From IMCC45349 sp047219225 (GTDB lineage: Bacteria > Bacteroidota > Bacteroidia > Flavobacteriales > Flavobacteriaceae), in contig NZ_CP178208.1 of NCBI RefSeq assembly GCF_047219225.1, positions 2,418,001-2,482,000 on the forward strand: 64,000 nucleotides of DNA. The letters are read 5' to 3'. A program made the translations under genes and the position numbers. The notes beneath the pieces were generated by a model. It did no database searches, was not told where the DNA came from, and saw nothing but the letters and a program-made list of their open reading frames with translations. This document shows positions 36,933-46,940 of this stretch, one piece after another; position 1 is the first letter of the stretch; every line of letters starts with the position of its first letter.

Positions 36933-39900
36933 ATGAATAACTTGACCTTAACCAAGTCTTGTTTGCTGTGGATGTTAATGCTTTTTTCTTTTTCATCATT
37001 CTCGCAAGACATTAAAATTCAACATATACAAGATGATGTTGACGAAAACGGAGGTACAAATACAGCATTTACTTCTGTATCTTCTTTAAATAACGCTTTT
37101 GCATTAGCACTTAATAATCGAAAAACACATGGAGGAAGTGTCTCTAGTACAACTACCTTACATGCTGATGATTTATCTGGTGCAAGAAAACTTACTGATG
37201 CTTCAACTTTAACTTATTATCGTGATTCTGGTTCTAGTAATTTAGATATGCAATTTGATACTGCTATTTGGGAGTATACAGGACCTTCAGGAGGACCTAA
37301 TGAATTTATTGTTAGAGGGCGTTATGTGGTGAGTTTAAATGGAACTACTAATAGTGTTACACAAGCATTAACAGGAATAACGAATGCTAATAATTGTATA
37401 CCATTTATATCTGGAATAATGACTAGCGCTTCTAGTGAAGGTGCAGATTCAGGAACAGCTATAGCATATTTAGAAGATAGTACAACTTTGCGTGTACAAA
37501 AAGGTAGTAATGGCAATAATGTATCAGTATATGTTACTGTGGTAGAGTTTACAGGTGCTAATTGGAATGTTTATCATGCTGATTCAGGAGATACTGCTGA
37601 TGATACAGGTTCAATGACTTTAAGAGCAGATTCTGATGGTACAGGAGCTTTATCTGTTCTAAGTGCTTGGGATAAAGCTATAATATTTGCTCAACATAGA
37701 GGTGATAATACAGACAACGGAACAAATGATGGTATTGCAGATAATTGGCCTACAATAGTTCCGTCAACTTCAGTTGATTTAGGATTGTTTACTGTGGATT
37801 GGGCATTTAACGCTCATCACGAGTCTAATGGAACTAATAGACAATTTGTACATGTTTTGGAAAATTCAGGGTTAAATGTTACAAGGTATACAAATACAAG
37901 TAGTGCTAGTGGAGAATCTACTGTAGATATAACGACAGCTAGTTTAAGTAGTATGGATCAGTCTTTAGTTATTGGTACAACTAATAGTTCTGGGACAGGA
38001 ACTGGTTATGGTATAGGTTGGAGAAACTATTATTTAAATTCTATTACTCAAGCTGCTCATTGGTGTCATAAAACAGGAAATACAGTATCACATAGACTTC
38101 AAGTTGTTGACTTTAGTGATGTTAAGGTAACTCCTGGAGGTATAGATGGAGATTTAGTTTTATGGTTAAAAGCAGATGAAGGAGTGGAGGAAGCTGTTGA
38201 TGATTTAGCCGAAGATAATGACGATGTTTCTAAATGGAAGGGTAACACATCTTTAAATAATTATGCTGAATATGCAGGAGCAGGCACGCCAGTAGAACCT
38301 GTTTTTAGGGAAAACGAAATTAATTTTAATCCAGTAGTATATATAGATGGTTCTGATGATAGTGGATTAACCATGAATTCAAGTATTACAGGAAATGATA
38401 AAATGACCATATTTGCGGTTGCTGAAGGTTCTTATACTGACCCAACAAGTAATACGCAAAGACATTTAATTAATGTTGCTAAAACTAGTGGAAGGTATTT
38501 AAGTGTTGAAATGAAAACAGATACTGATGAATTAAGAGCTAGAGTTAGACAATCAGGGAATATAGATATAAACCTTTCCAGTACAGAGATAGTAGATGAA
38601 GAGCCATTTTTAATTAGTCATGAATATGAAGGAGATACAGGTAATTATAATCAATTATATAGTAAGGGTGTTGCTACTACTTCTGGCACGCAATCTTACA
38701 CAGATGAAATGTCTGGTTTTTCATTAGACATAGGGATTGGAAAGGATCCAAATAGAACTATAAGACCTTGGAAAGGAGGTATTGCTGAATTAATAGTATT
38801 TAATTCAAAACCAACAACAACAGAAAGAGATCAAGTAGAGTCTTATTTAGCAATAAAATATGGATTTACATTAGGAGTAAACGGAACATCTCAAGATTAT
38901 GTTAATTCTAATGGTGATGACATATGGGATGCAACAACAAATAGTGGTTATGCTTATAATGTTGCTGGAATAGGTAGAGATGATGCTTCAAGTTTAAACC
39001 AAAAACAATCAAAAACAATTAACACTGTTGATGATATAACAGTTGGTATTAAGGATATTGCAACTACTAATAAGAATAACTCATGCGAATTCTTTAATGA
39101 TAGGTCATTCTTACTTTGGGGGAATGATAATGGTGCTTTAACAGTTGCATCAGATATTACAAAAGATTTTAGTGGAGGTATTACTGGAGTTACTACTTCA
39201 GTTACTGCAACTCCCATTACAAGAAAATGGAAGATGGTAGTTACAGATACTGTTCCAACAGTAAAATTATCTATACCAAAATCTATGGTTTCTGCAACTA
39301 ATCCTGGAGATGCAGATGAGTACATTATGATTGTAGCAGATGATGCTAGTTTTTCAACAAATGTAACTTCGGCAACAATGAAAATAGTTGGAGATGATTT
39401 AGAAGTAGATTTTTATTTTGAAGGTACTAAGTATATAACTTTCGGTTCTACTGAAATAACAACAGAGACTTCACGAGCAGCTAGTTTTGAAAGAACTGAT
39501 AGTTATATTTCTGCTGGTGATGTTAATGACTTGGCTAATATGGATTATACCATTAGTGCTTGGATTAAAAGAGAACCAGGAGTAGGAAAGTTTGATGTGG
39601 TTTCTAAGAGGAATTATTTTAATGAAGATATTTCTGATTTAAACAATATAGTTGCTGGTCATTATACTGTAGGATATGCTTTTAGAGTTAATCAAAACGG
39701 AAACTTAAGAATGGTGTGGCGTGATCCAGATGATAGTTCAAATAATAAAATGGAAACGACTGCAAATATTCCAGAAGATGAATGGCATCATGTATGTGCA
39801 ACTTATGATATGGATGAAGGTCCACTAGGTACTACAAGATTATATATTGATGGAATTCTTGTTGACACCGATGATACAAATGATCCTATAAATTTCGATA

Positions 39901-42278
39901 ATGACTCTCATTTTACTATTGGAGCAGCAAATCATAGAAATAGGCAACAAAAACACAACGGAAGTGTTGATGAAGTTCGCGTATGGAATGTAGAACTTTC
40001 TGCAGCTCAAATTCAATATGTAATGAATCAAGAAATTGAAAAATTTTATGATGCTGATGATGTAATGTACTATGCTGATGGAAAAGTAATACCAACAACA
40101 GCGACAAAAAATGAAATAGGAACTGTAGACTGGGACAACTTAATTGCTTATTACCCAATGAGTAGATTGGTTTTTGGTAGTGTTAAAGATGAGTCTAATA
40201 GTGGTAATGATGCCTCAATGATAAATTATAATTTATTAGACGAACAGACAGCACCATTACCATACAAATCAACACAAGCAGGAGCATGGGACGATGAAAA
40301 TACTTGGGAGAATGGAGATGTTCAATATTTACCTGGAGTGGTGTCTTACTTGTTTGAAAGTGAGCCTGTTGACACTGATAAAATAACGATAGATAATAAT
40401 ATTGTTCAAATAGATCATAATGTAACTATGGATAATTTGGATTCTAGTTTAATTCCTAATTATAAAGAACAAAATAGAACTGTTTTAGGACTTATTGTAA
40501 ATAGTGGTGCAGATTACCAAATAGATGGTGATACAGATGCTATTTTAGATTCAGATAAAGGGAATGCTATTACCATATCTCATTATTTAAAAGTAGATGG
40601 TACTATTGATTTAGAAGGTGAGTCTCAGTTAATTCAAACTTCTGGAAGTGATTTAGATACTGAAAGTTTAGGAGCTTTAGAACGTGATCAACAAGGAACA
40701 AGAGATCTTTATACCTATAATTATTGGTCATCTCCTGTAGGTAAAATTAATGGAGGTCCTAGTGGGGTTAATAATTTAGCTTTTGAACTTGATGATGATA
40801 ATGTATTAAAGAATGGAACCGATCCAGCAAACCTTAATGATATAGTATATACTAGTAGTACTTATGATGGTAGTTTTGCAGATCCAATATTAACTATAGC
40901 AGATTATTGGATATGGAAATATGCTAACAGTACTAGTAATGACTATTATGAATGGGAGTTTTTAGGTTGTAGCAATCCAATTACAATTGGAGAAGGTTAT
41001 ACAATGAAAGGTATTGCTGATACAGGAGGTTTAATTACACAAGAACAAAACTATACGTTTTATGGTAAGCCTAATAATGGAGATTTTACTTTAAGTATTA
41101 CAGCTGGAAATGATTATTTAGTTGGTAATCCTTATCCTTCGGCATTAGATGCTGATGAGTTTATTAGAGATAATATAAGTTCTACAGATACAGCAGGAGC
41201 AAATAACACTGTTAATGTTATAAATGGTACGTTATATTTTTGGGATCATTTTGCAAGTAGTACACATTATTTAGAAGATTACGAAGGTGGTTATGCTACA
41301 TATACGTTAATGGGAGCTGCTGTAGCAGTTAATAATGATACTAGAATTAATGCAACAGGTGAGTCAGGTACAAAATTACCAAAGCGATATATTCCTGTTG
41401 GACAAGGGTTCTTTGTGTCTGCTGTTTTAGATGCTGATTTGATTGGAGAAAGTAATGACCCAGAACTAGTTGAAGCTGTTGTAGGAGGAAATATTGAATT
41501 TAAAAACAGTCAGCGTGTGTTTATGAGAGAAGATGATGGTACAGACTCTAATTTTATTAGGAGTTCAGAAGTTGTTAATAGCAGTTCTGAGGATATTGAT
41601 ACAAGACAAAAAATTAGATTAATGTATTCTTCACCTGAAGGATTTCATCGTCAATTATTAGTTGGTGTTGACGAAAACGCATCAGATAGTTTTGATGTTG
41701 GTTATGATGGACCTCTTAATGAAACTAATATTGAAGACATGTATTGGGTTTTAAATAACGGAAAGTTAGTTATTCAGGCTGTTAGTGATTTTAATACTGA
41801 TAGAGTGCTGCCATTAGGAGTAAAGACTTCAAGTCCAGGATTAATAACAATTAAAATTGATGAGCTTGAAAATATTGATGCTTCCGTTGATATTTATTTA
41901 CATGACAAAGACTTAAGTGTGTATCATGATTTAAGAGATAGCGATTATGAAATCTATTTGAGTAGTGGTAATAATCAAGAACGTTTTGAAATAACGTTTG
42001 ATACAGAGGATACTTTAAGTAATAATGATTTAGAAGCTATAAATCTTGATGTATACTTTTCTAACGACAATAAAAGTATTGTTATAAATAATCCTCATTC
42101 AAAGTTTATTCAATCTGTTGAGGTAGTTAATGTAATTGGGCAGTCACTAATATTAATAGAAAGCAATACAAATGATGATTATATTGAGTATAAAACTAAT
42201 AACATTGTGACAGGAATTTATATTATTAAAGTAAAGACTGATACAGGTTATGTTACTAAAAAGGTTGTTGTTAAATAA
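36933..42278 (+). CDS. Giant LamG-domain surface protein with T9SS sorting domain
   Basis: A 1781-residue secreted protein. Signal peptide (1-25, SFSSFSQ); an N-terminal beta-rich region (about 26-395) that I do not recognise; a ConA-like region (about 400-650; GDLVLWLKADEGVEE, TTERDQVESYLAIKYGF); a second LamG domain (about 848-1040; SAWIKREPG, DEWHHVCATYDMDEG, SVDEVRVWN); a module of about 440 residues (about 1250-1690) resembling the sulfatase's pre-sorting module (GNPYPSALDADEF, IPVGQGFFVSA, VLPLGVKT); and a T9SS type A sorting domain (about 1700-1781, VEVVNVIGQSLI, GIYIIKVKT, KKVVVK). No catalytic motif is apparent, so a glycan-binding or adhesin role is likely. It is divergent from the sulfatase. 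Confidence 0.9.
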   Translation: MNNLTLTKSCLLWMLMLFSFSSFSQDIKIQHIQDDVDENGGTNTAFTSVSSLNNAFALALNNRKTHGGSVSSTTTLHADDLSGARKLTDASTLTYYRDSGSSNLDMQFDTAIWEYTGPSGGPNEFIVRGRYVVSLNGTTNSVTQALTGITNANNCIPFISGIMTSASSEGADSGTAIAYLEDSTTLRVQKGSNGNNVSVYVTVVEFTGANWNVYHADSGDTADDTGSMTLRADSDGTGALSVLSAWDKAIIFAQHRGDNTDNGTNDGIADNWPTIVPSTSVDLGLFTVDWAFNAHHESNGTNRQFVHVLENSGLNVTRYTNTSSASGESTVDITTASLSSMDQSLVIGTTNSSGTGTGYGIGWRNYYLNSITQAAHWCHKTGNTVSHRLQVVDFSDVKVTPGGIDGDLVLWLKADEGVEEAVDDLAEDNDDVSKWKGNTSLNNYAEYAGAGTPVEPVFRENEINFNPVVYIDGSDDSGLTMNSSITGNDKMTIFAVAEGSYTDPTSNTQRHLINVAKTSGRYLSVEMKTDTDELRARVRQSGNIDINLSSTEIVDEEPFLISHEYEGDTGNYNQLYSKGVATTSGTQSYTDEMSGFSLDIGIGKDPNRTIRPWKGGIAELIVFNSKPTTTERDQVESYLAIKYGFTLGVNGTSQDYVNSNGDDIWDATTNSGYAYNVAGIGRDDASSLNQKQSKTINTVDDITVGIKDIATTNKNNSCEFFNDRSFLLWGNDNGALTVASDITKDFSGGITGVTTSVTATPITRKWKMVVTDTVPTVKLSIPKSMVSATNPGDADEYIMIVADDASFSTNVTSATMKIVGDDLEVDFYFEGTKYITFGSTEITTETSRAASFERTDSYISAGDVNDLANMDYTISAWIKREPGVGKFDVVSKRNYFNEDISDLNNIVAGHYTVGYAFRVNQNGNLRMVWRDPDDSSNNKMETTANIPEDEWHHVCATYDMDEGPLGTTRLYIDGILVDTDDTNDPINFDNDSHFTIGAANHRNRQQKHNGSVDEVRVWNVELSAAQIQYVMNQEIEKFYDADDVMYYADGKVIPTTATKNEIGTVDWDNLIAYYPMSRLVFGSVKDESNSGNDASMINYNLLDEQTAPLPYKSTQAGAWDDENTWENGDVQYLPGVVSYLFESEPVDTDKITIDNNIVQIDHNVTMDNLDSSLIPNYKEQNRTVLGLIVNSGADYQIDGDTDAILDSDKGNAITISHYLKVDGTIDLEGESQLIQTSGSDLDTESLGALERDQQGTRDLYTYNYWSSPVGKINGGPSGVNNLAFELDDDNVLKNGTDPANLNDIVYTSSTYDGSFADPILTIADYWIWKYANSTSNDYYEWEFLGCSNPITIGEGYTMKGIADTGGLITQEQNYTFYGKPNNGDFTLSITAGNDYLVGNPYPSALDADEFIRDNISSTDTAGANNTVNVINGTLYFWDHFASSTHYLEDYEGGYATYTLMGAAVAVNNDTRINATGESGTKLPKRYIPVGQGFFVSAVLDADLIGESNDPELVEAVVGGNIEFKNSQRVFMREDDGTDSNFIRSSEVVNSSSEDIDTRQKIRLMYSSPEGFHRQLLVGVDENASDSFDVGYDGPLNETNIEDMYWVLNNGKLVIQAVSDFNTDRVLPLGVKTSSPGLITIKIDELENIDASVDIYLHDKDLSVYHDLRDSDYEIYLSSGNNQERFEITFDTEDTLSNNDLEAINLDVYFSNDNKSIVINNPHSKFIQSVEVVNVIGQSLILIESNTNDDYIEYKTNNIVTGIYIIKVKTDTGYVTKKVVVK

Positions 42279-42297
42279 CAAGCAATAGTATGTAAAT

Positions 42298-42337
42298 AAA
42301 AAGAAGCCTTTTAATTTGAATTAAAAGGCTTCTTTTT
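42298..42337. terminator. Bidirectional terminator after the giant LamG gene
   Basis: A 19-bp perfect inverted repeat (42298-42316 with 42319-42337; core AGAAGCCTTTTAATT) flanked by A/T runs between convergent genes. Confidence 0.9.
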
Positions 42338-42395
42338 TACCATATAGGAATAGTTAATAAGGAAATATAATAGAGACAATTCTCTTAATAATGGA

Positions 42396-43535
42396 TTATT
42401 TGTTTTTAGTGTAATTTGTAGAGATTACTTTTTTTAATACTGTCCAATGCGCATCAGTCATTCTTCCAGGAGTAAATAAGCATATACCTTCAGCACCATT
42501 TAACATAGATTCTTTAACAGCATCTTCTAGTTCATTAGGTGATAAACCATGATTTTCTGGATCTTCTTTATTTGTGTTTTCTGTGACTTCTGGTCTAATA
42601 AATAAACCACTATAAACAGGTTTGTTATTATTTAAAGTAGTTACTGCTTCTTTGGTCATTTCTCCAACCCATTTTGTGTCTTCTAGATAAAAATCATTGT
42701 AGTTCATTGGATAAACAGCATCTAAATTCCATTTATCCCATTCTTGTCGTACTATTTTTTTAGCAACAGAATTTGGACCAGGGAAAACTGCTGCATTTAT
42801 TTTTTTATTCTTGTTATGAGCAACATTTGCTAATTTATTTACCACATTGGTGATTAAATCGTATCTAAACTGTTTCCATTCTTGTATTTGAGAAGGGTCT
42901 TCTACCGATTTTATATCAATTCCTGACTTTTCTTTAAAATTACTAGTACACTCATCACAATAGCAATAGTCAAATTGAGGATATTCCTTATCCATTACTA
43001 GTCCATATTTGTCCCATAAGCCTCTTGCTAATATTACATCAGGGAATCGAATATAGTCTAAATGAATACCATCTACTTCTTCAACAGAAGCAACTCCAGC
43101 GTATAATTCTTCTAAAAAATTTATAGTGCCTTCTTTACTTGGACATAAAAACTTGTAATAGTCTACATAAGCTGGTTTATCAAATGCAGATTCTCCATTA
43201 CCGTTAATTGCATACCATTCAGGTTTTAGTTTTGGGTTTTTTCCTTGAACCATTGTAGGTATCCAAGCATGAAATTCTAAGTCAATAGATTTTGCAATTT
43301 TCCCAACACGTTTATAGGTTTCCGGATCATGACCTGCTGAATACATTAAGCCATCAATACCTTTATTTTTAAAGTCTTTAAATTGTGTGGTTAATTCTTC
43401 GTCTGTAGCATCTTTTGGTAAATGTTCCCAAGCATAAACAGGAATTTTATAAGTGCTTTTAACTTGTTTTTTTGATTCTGTTTTGCATGCTAATAATAAG
43501 AATGATAAGCAAAATATAGTTATTAATTTTTTCAT
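42396..43535 (-). CDS. GHL10-type glycoside-hydrolase-like lipoprotein
   Basis: A 379-residue lipoprotein; the start at 43535 (MKKLITIFCLSFLLLAC, Cys17) is chosen over an ATG 36 nt upstream because it gives the lipoprotein signal. The mature part is a TIM-barrel of the GHL10/DUF4015-related group: IPVYAWEHLP, GIDGLMYSAG, EFHAWIPTMVQG, the hallmark DGIHLDYIRFPDV, and AVYPMNYNDF. A Cys cluster (DYCYCDECTSNF) could bind metal. GHL enzymes are thought to act on polysaccharides; activity here is unproven. It sits downstream of the sulfatase/LamG locus and may serve the same glycan. Confidence 0.85.
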   Translation of the reverse strand: MKKLITIFCLSFLLLACKTESKKQVKSTYKIPVYAWEHLPKDATDEELTTQFKDFKNKGIDGLMYSAGHDPETYKRVGKIAKSIDLEFHAWIPTMVQGKNPKLKPEWYAINGNGESAFDKPAYVDYYKFLCPSKEGTINFLEELYAGVASVEEVDGIHLDYIRFPDVILARGLWDKYGLVMDKEYPQFDYCYCDECTSNFKEKSGIDIKSVEDPSQIQEWKQFRYDLITNVVNKLANVAHNKNKKINAAVFPGPNSVAKKIVRQEWDKWNLDAVYPMNYNDFYLEDTKWVGEMTKEAVTTLNNNKPVYSGLFIRPEVTENTNKEDPENHGLSPNELEDAVKESMLNGAEGICLFTPGRMTDAHWTVLKKVISTNYTKNK

Positions 43536-43636
43536 CTTTTTGGTTGAGTTTTTAATGAAGATAAGAAACAAAAAAATGAACTTAGTATGAAGTTTTTTCT
43601 ACCAACAACAAAAATGCATAGAAGTATGACAAAAAA

Positions 43637-43680
43637 TAAGACTTATATTTTAACTAGTAACAGTCAATATATAAGTCTTA
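43637..43680 (-). terminator. Candidate terminator of the nrfHA-ccsBA operon
   Basis: 12-bp perfect inverted repeat (43637-43648 with 43669-43680; TAAGACTTATA/TATAAGTCTTA) with a 20-nt loop. On the minus strand it is followed by TTTTTT, 25 nt beyond the ccsBA stop. The stem is AT-rich and the loop is long, so strength is uncertain. Confidence 0.6.
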
Positions 43681-43704
43681 AATTATAGTAATACAAATGT
43701 ATGA

Positions 43705-46700
43705 TTATGCTTTTAAGCGTTTTTGTTTTATAAATGCTGTAGTTGCAATAATTATCATAAATCCTGCGACAAAGTAAACAAATTTAGGAATTGGTACTGG
43801 ATCTCCAGAAGCATAACTATGTAAGCCAGAAAGATAATAGTTTACACCAAACGATGTCATTATTATAGACCAAAAAGCAAACATACTAGCAGTATTTAAT
43901 ACAAATTGGTTGTTTAATTTAGGTACAAACCTTAGGTGTAATACAATGGCATAAACAATTATACTAATTAAAGCCCAAGTTTCTTTTGGATCCCAAGCCC
44001 AATAACGACCCCAAGACTCATTAGCCCAAACACCTCCTAAAAATGTTCCGATAGCCAAGACAAATAGACCAATAGTCATAGAAAGTTCATTGATATAACT
44101 TATTTCTTTTATCTTGGTTTCAATAATGTCTTTATTCTTTTTGGTTTTAAATAGTAGTAAAAGTAAAGCCATTAAACCTAATATACATGATAAGGCTAAA
44201 GGAGCATAACTACTAACTATGGTTGCCACATGTACTTTTAACCAATACGATTTTAAAACAGGCATTAAGTTGGTAATTTCTGGGTTTAACCAATCTAAAT
44301 AACTCACGAATAACAGGGTTCCAGAAAACAATGTTGCAAGAGGAAGTGAGAAATCAGACTTTCTAAAAGTTAATAAACCACATAAAGCTAAAGTCCAAGC
44401 AACAAAAATCAACATTTCATAACCATTACTCCATGGTGCATGTTGTGCTACATACCAACGTAAAATTATATTTCCTGTAAAGCAAATAAATGCAATAAGT
44501 GTTAGTATTATAAATAGATTCCATAATAATTCTACCCATTTTTTTCTAGAAAACATTTTTGCTATTGCCAAGACTAAAAGAATTAATCCAAAAGTGAAAA
44601 ACACTTGAAATAACCAGAAATTTACTTGTAATTTATTATACCATAACTCAGCATTTATACGCTCTTTTGAAGGAATTATGTCTTTTGCTAGTACACTTTG
44701 ATATGTTTTCATGTACTCAACTTTATCAAAAGCTTCGTTGTATTTTTTATTTATTAAATCGTTAAAATAACTTGGTAGAATTGACTTAGCAAACCTAGCA
44801 TCTTCTTCAGGGAAATCATTAAAATGATGTGTGTAGCTAAACCAAGTATTATTTTCATCGTTTTTATTAGGGAAAATCTTTAAGTAATTTCCAACAAACA
44901 AATTGTACAAAATATTAAATCGTTCGTCTATGTTTAATATTTCTTTGTCAAACTCACTACGTTCAGCAGGTTTCTTTTGGTTTGCTTCTTCTGTAGCTTC
45001 GCTTAAAATATAAGCACCATTTTCATCTAGAAGCTCGTTAAAAGCTATTAGACCATTTTCTCCAAAGGTTTTATCATCGAAAAGTGTTCCTGTTTTTTCA
45101 GTATCAACTTTAATAATTGGAATTTGTTGCCAAATATTAGGCGCCATATGTAATGCTAAAAATGTTTGGTTAGCATTGAACTTTATTTCGTTACCATCAA
45201 CAGGATATTTAAAGTATACTTTTCTTGATATTTTTCTTAAGAATTCAGAAGCTAATGTGTTTATTGGTTTAATACGACCATCTACATCTTGCACTAGCAT
45301 TTCTCCAAAAAAATCTGCTTGCTGTAAATCTATTTGTTGCGATTTTACTAAAGACTCTACAGACATTTTTGGTGTCTCAGTATTTTCTTGAGCTTCACCA
45401 TTAAAAGAAACTAAAGAAAACAATGCTAATAAAACTGCTAACTGTTTTTTCTTAAGCTTTTTGAGTTTTTTATTGATAAATTGAAACCTAGAAGTCTTTC
45501 CGAAAAATGTGAAGAACATACCTACTGTCATTAAAAAATATCCAATATAAGTAACGATTGTTCCTAATCTATCATGATTAACTGAAAGTACAGTACCTCT
45601 TTCATCAGTATCATAACTTGCTTGGAAAAATCTAAATCCTTTATAATCTAATACATTGTTCATATATATTCTAAACGGCGTTTCGGTATCATTGTCAACT
45701 ATACTAACTTCACTAGCATAAGCCGATGGGCTAGAAGAACCTGGATATCGTTCTAACTGAAAATCATTTAGTTTTATACCAAAAGGTGTTTTTATTGCTG
45801 CCGAACCATAAGATACTACAACTCTAATATTATTAAGTTCTACGTCGTGATGTGTTGGTAAAAAACCTTCTCTGTATAAAATATTTACATCTTCATTTTT
45901 ATCACCAACAGCAACATTTACAACTAAGGCATCATCTTTAACGCTATCGTTGTCTTTTGGTTTTTCAGCAGAACTAATCAGTTCAAATTTACCATTTTCA
46001 TGATAGGTTAATGGAACAAAAGAAAAGTCTCCAGAACGATACAAAGTACGTAAGTGCATTGGATGTAAAGTGTCTCCAACAAGCTTACCTGCTTCTTGCG
46101 TGTTCATTTTAAAAAAATCGATTGTATGAGGAGCTTTGATAGAGAAGAGTCCGTCAGTTTCATGAATTGAAATAATGCCTTCTTTGGTTGTTTCAAACCC
46201 AACTTCGTGTTGGTGTTGCCCAATTCTTTCTATTTCCCCTTTTTTTAAAAAGACAGTATTTCTTCCTTCACCAGTAGTTACAACTAGTTGTAAAATAGGT
46301 TCTCCACCTTCTTCTGCTTCAACTATTTCAGGTACTGCATCTGCTACAAATTGACGATAAGAAATAGTTACAGGTTGATCATTAAAAGTAGTTTCAAATG
46401 AAAAGTCATTATCATCTAATGGTGAAAAAGCTATTTTTTCACGAATCTTTTTAGTGTTTGTACCATCTGTAATAGTTGCTGTTAAAAAATTAGTGTCAGA
46501 TATTACAATATTTGAAGTGCTACCTTCTCTAATACGCATAATACCACTATAAGACATGTATCTAGTTATACCAGCTCCAAGAATTATTACTATAAAAGCA
46601 ATATGGAACATTAAAATAGCCCATTTTTCTTTTCGAAGTAATTTATACTTAAAGATGTTTGCAATAAATACAATTGCTAAACCTATTTGAACTAATTCAA

Positions 46701-46848
46701 ACCACCAAGAGTTGTAAATAACTACCCAAGCTGTACTTGTTCCAAAATCGTTTTCTACAAAGGTAGCTGCAGCCATTGCTACTGCATAAACTAGTAATAA
46801 TAATAACGCTAGAGTAGAAGAGGAAAGTAGTTTGTAAATGCTTTTCAT
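43705..46848 (-). CDS. ccsA: Cytochrome c maturation protein, ResB-CcsA (CcsBA) fusion
   Basis: A 1047-residue inner-membrane protein for system II cytochrome c synthesis: it exports haem and attaches it to CxxCH motifs. The N-terminal ResB/CcsB half (about 1-480) has four transmembrane helices and a large periplasmic domain; residues about 490-730 are another periplasmic stretch; the CcsA half (about 735-1047) contains the haem-binding WWD motif (NESWGRYWAWDPKETWALI, about 943-962) and conserved flanking histidines. It lies just downstream of nrfHA, whose products carry nine haems including a CxxCK site, so it may be a dedicated synthetase. Confidence 0.94.
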   Translation of the reverse strand: MKSIYKLLSSSTLALLLLLVYAVAMAAATFVENDFGTSTAWVVIYNSWWFELVQIGLAIVFIANIFKYKLLRKEKWAILMFHIAFIVIILGAGITRYMSYSGIMRIREGSTSNIVISDTNFLTATITDGTNTKKIREKIAFSPLDDNDFSFETTFNDQPVTISYRQFVADAVPEIVEAEEGGEPILQLVVTTGEGRNTVFLKKGEIERIGQHQHEVGFETTKEGIISIHETDGLFSIKAPHTIDFFKMNTQEAGKLVGDTLHPMHLRTLYRSGDFSFVPLTYHENGKFELISSAEKPKDNDSVKDDALVVNVAVGDKNEDVNILYREGFLPTHHDVELNNIRVVVSYGSAAIKTPFGIKLNDFQLERYPGSSSPSAYASEVSIVDNDTETPFRIYMNNVLDYKGFRFFQASYDTDERGTVLSVNHDRLGTIVTYIGYFLMTVGMFFTFFGKTSRFQFINKKLKKLKKKQLAVLLALFSLVSFNGEAQENTETPKMSVESLVKSQQIDLQQADFFGEMLVQDVDGRIKPINTLASEFLRKISRKVYFKYPVDGNEIKFNANQTFLALHMAPNIWQQIPIIKVDTEKTGTLFDDKTFGENGLIAFNELLDENGAYILSEATEEANQKKPAERSEFDKEILNIDERFNILYNLFVGNYLKIFPNKNDENNTWFSYTHHFNDFPEEDARFAKSILPSYFNDLINKKYNEAFDKVEYMKTYQSVLAKDIIPSKERINAELWYNKLQVNFWLFQVFFTFGLILLVLAIAKMFSRKKWVELLWNLFIILTLIAFICFTGNIILRWYVAQHAPWSNGYEMLIFVAWTLALCGLLTFRKSDFSLPLATLFSGTLLFVSYLDWLNPEITNLMPVLKSYWLKVHVATIVSSYAPLALSCILGLMALLLLLFKTKKNKDIIETKIKEISYINELSMTIGLFVLAIGTFLGGVWANESWGRYWAWDPKETWALISIIVYAIVLHLRFVPKLNNQFVLNTASMFAFWSIIMTSFGVNYYLSGLHSYASGDPVPIPKFVYFVAGFMIIIATTAFIKQKRLKA

Positions 46849-46861
46849 ATTAGTGTTTAAA

Positions 46862-46916
46862 AAAAGAAAGATAACTTTTAAGATGTGTTATTATCTTTTA
46901 AAGATATCTTTCTTTT
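46862..46916 (-). promoter_or_regulatory. Alternative-pairing element between nrfA and ccsBA
   Basis: A 12-bp inverted repeat (AAAAGAAAGATA at 46862-46873 with its complement at 46905-46916) is followed on the minus strand by a long T run. A second arm at 46891-46898 can pair with the same left segment, and AAAGATATCTTT (46900-46911) is itself palindromic. It could act as a weak terminator or attenuator. All pairing is A/T-rich. Confidence 0.4.
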
Positions 46917-46940
46917 AAGTATTAATTAAACTAAAGTTTA

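Noticed and set aside
38954..39325. Antisense open frame of 123 codons inside the 1781-residue gene
   Set aside because: Composition is the complement of the Thr/Asp-rich real frame; no domain.
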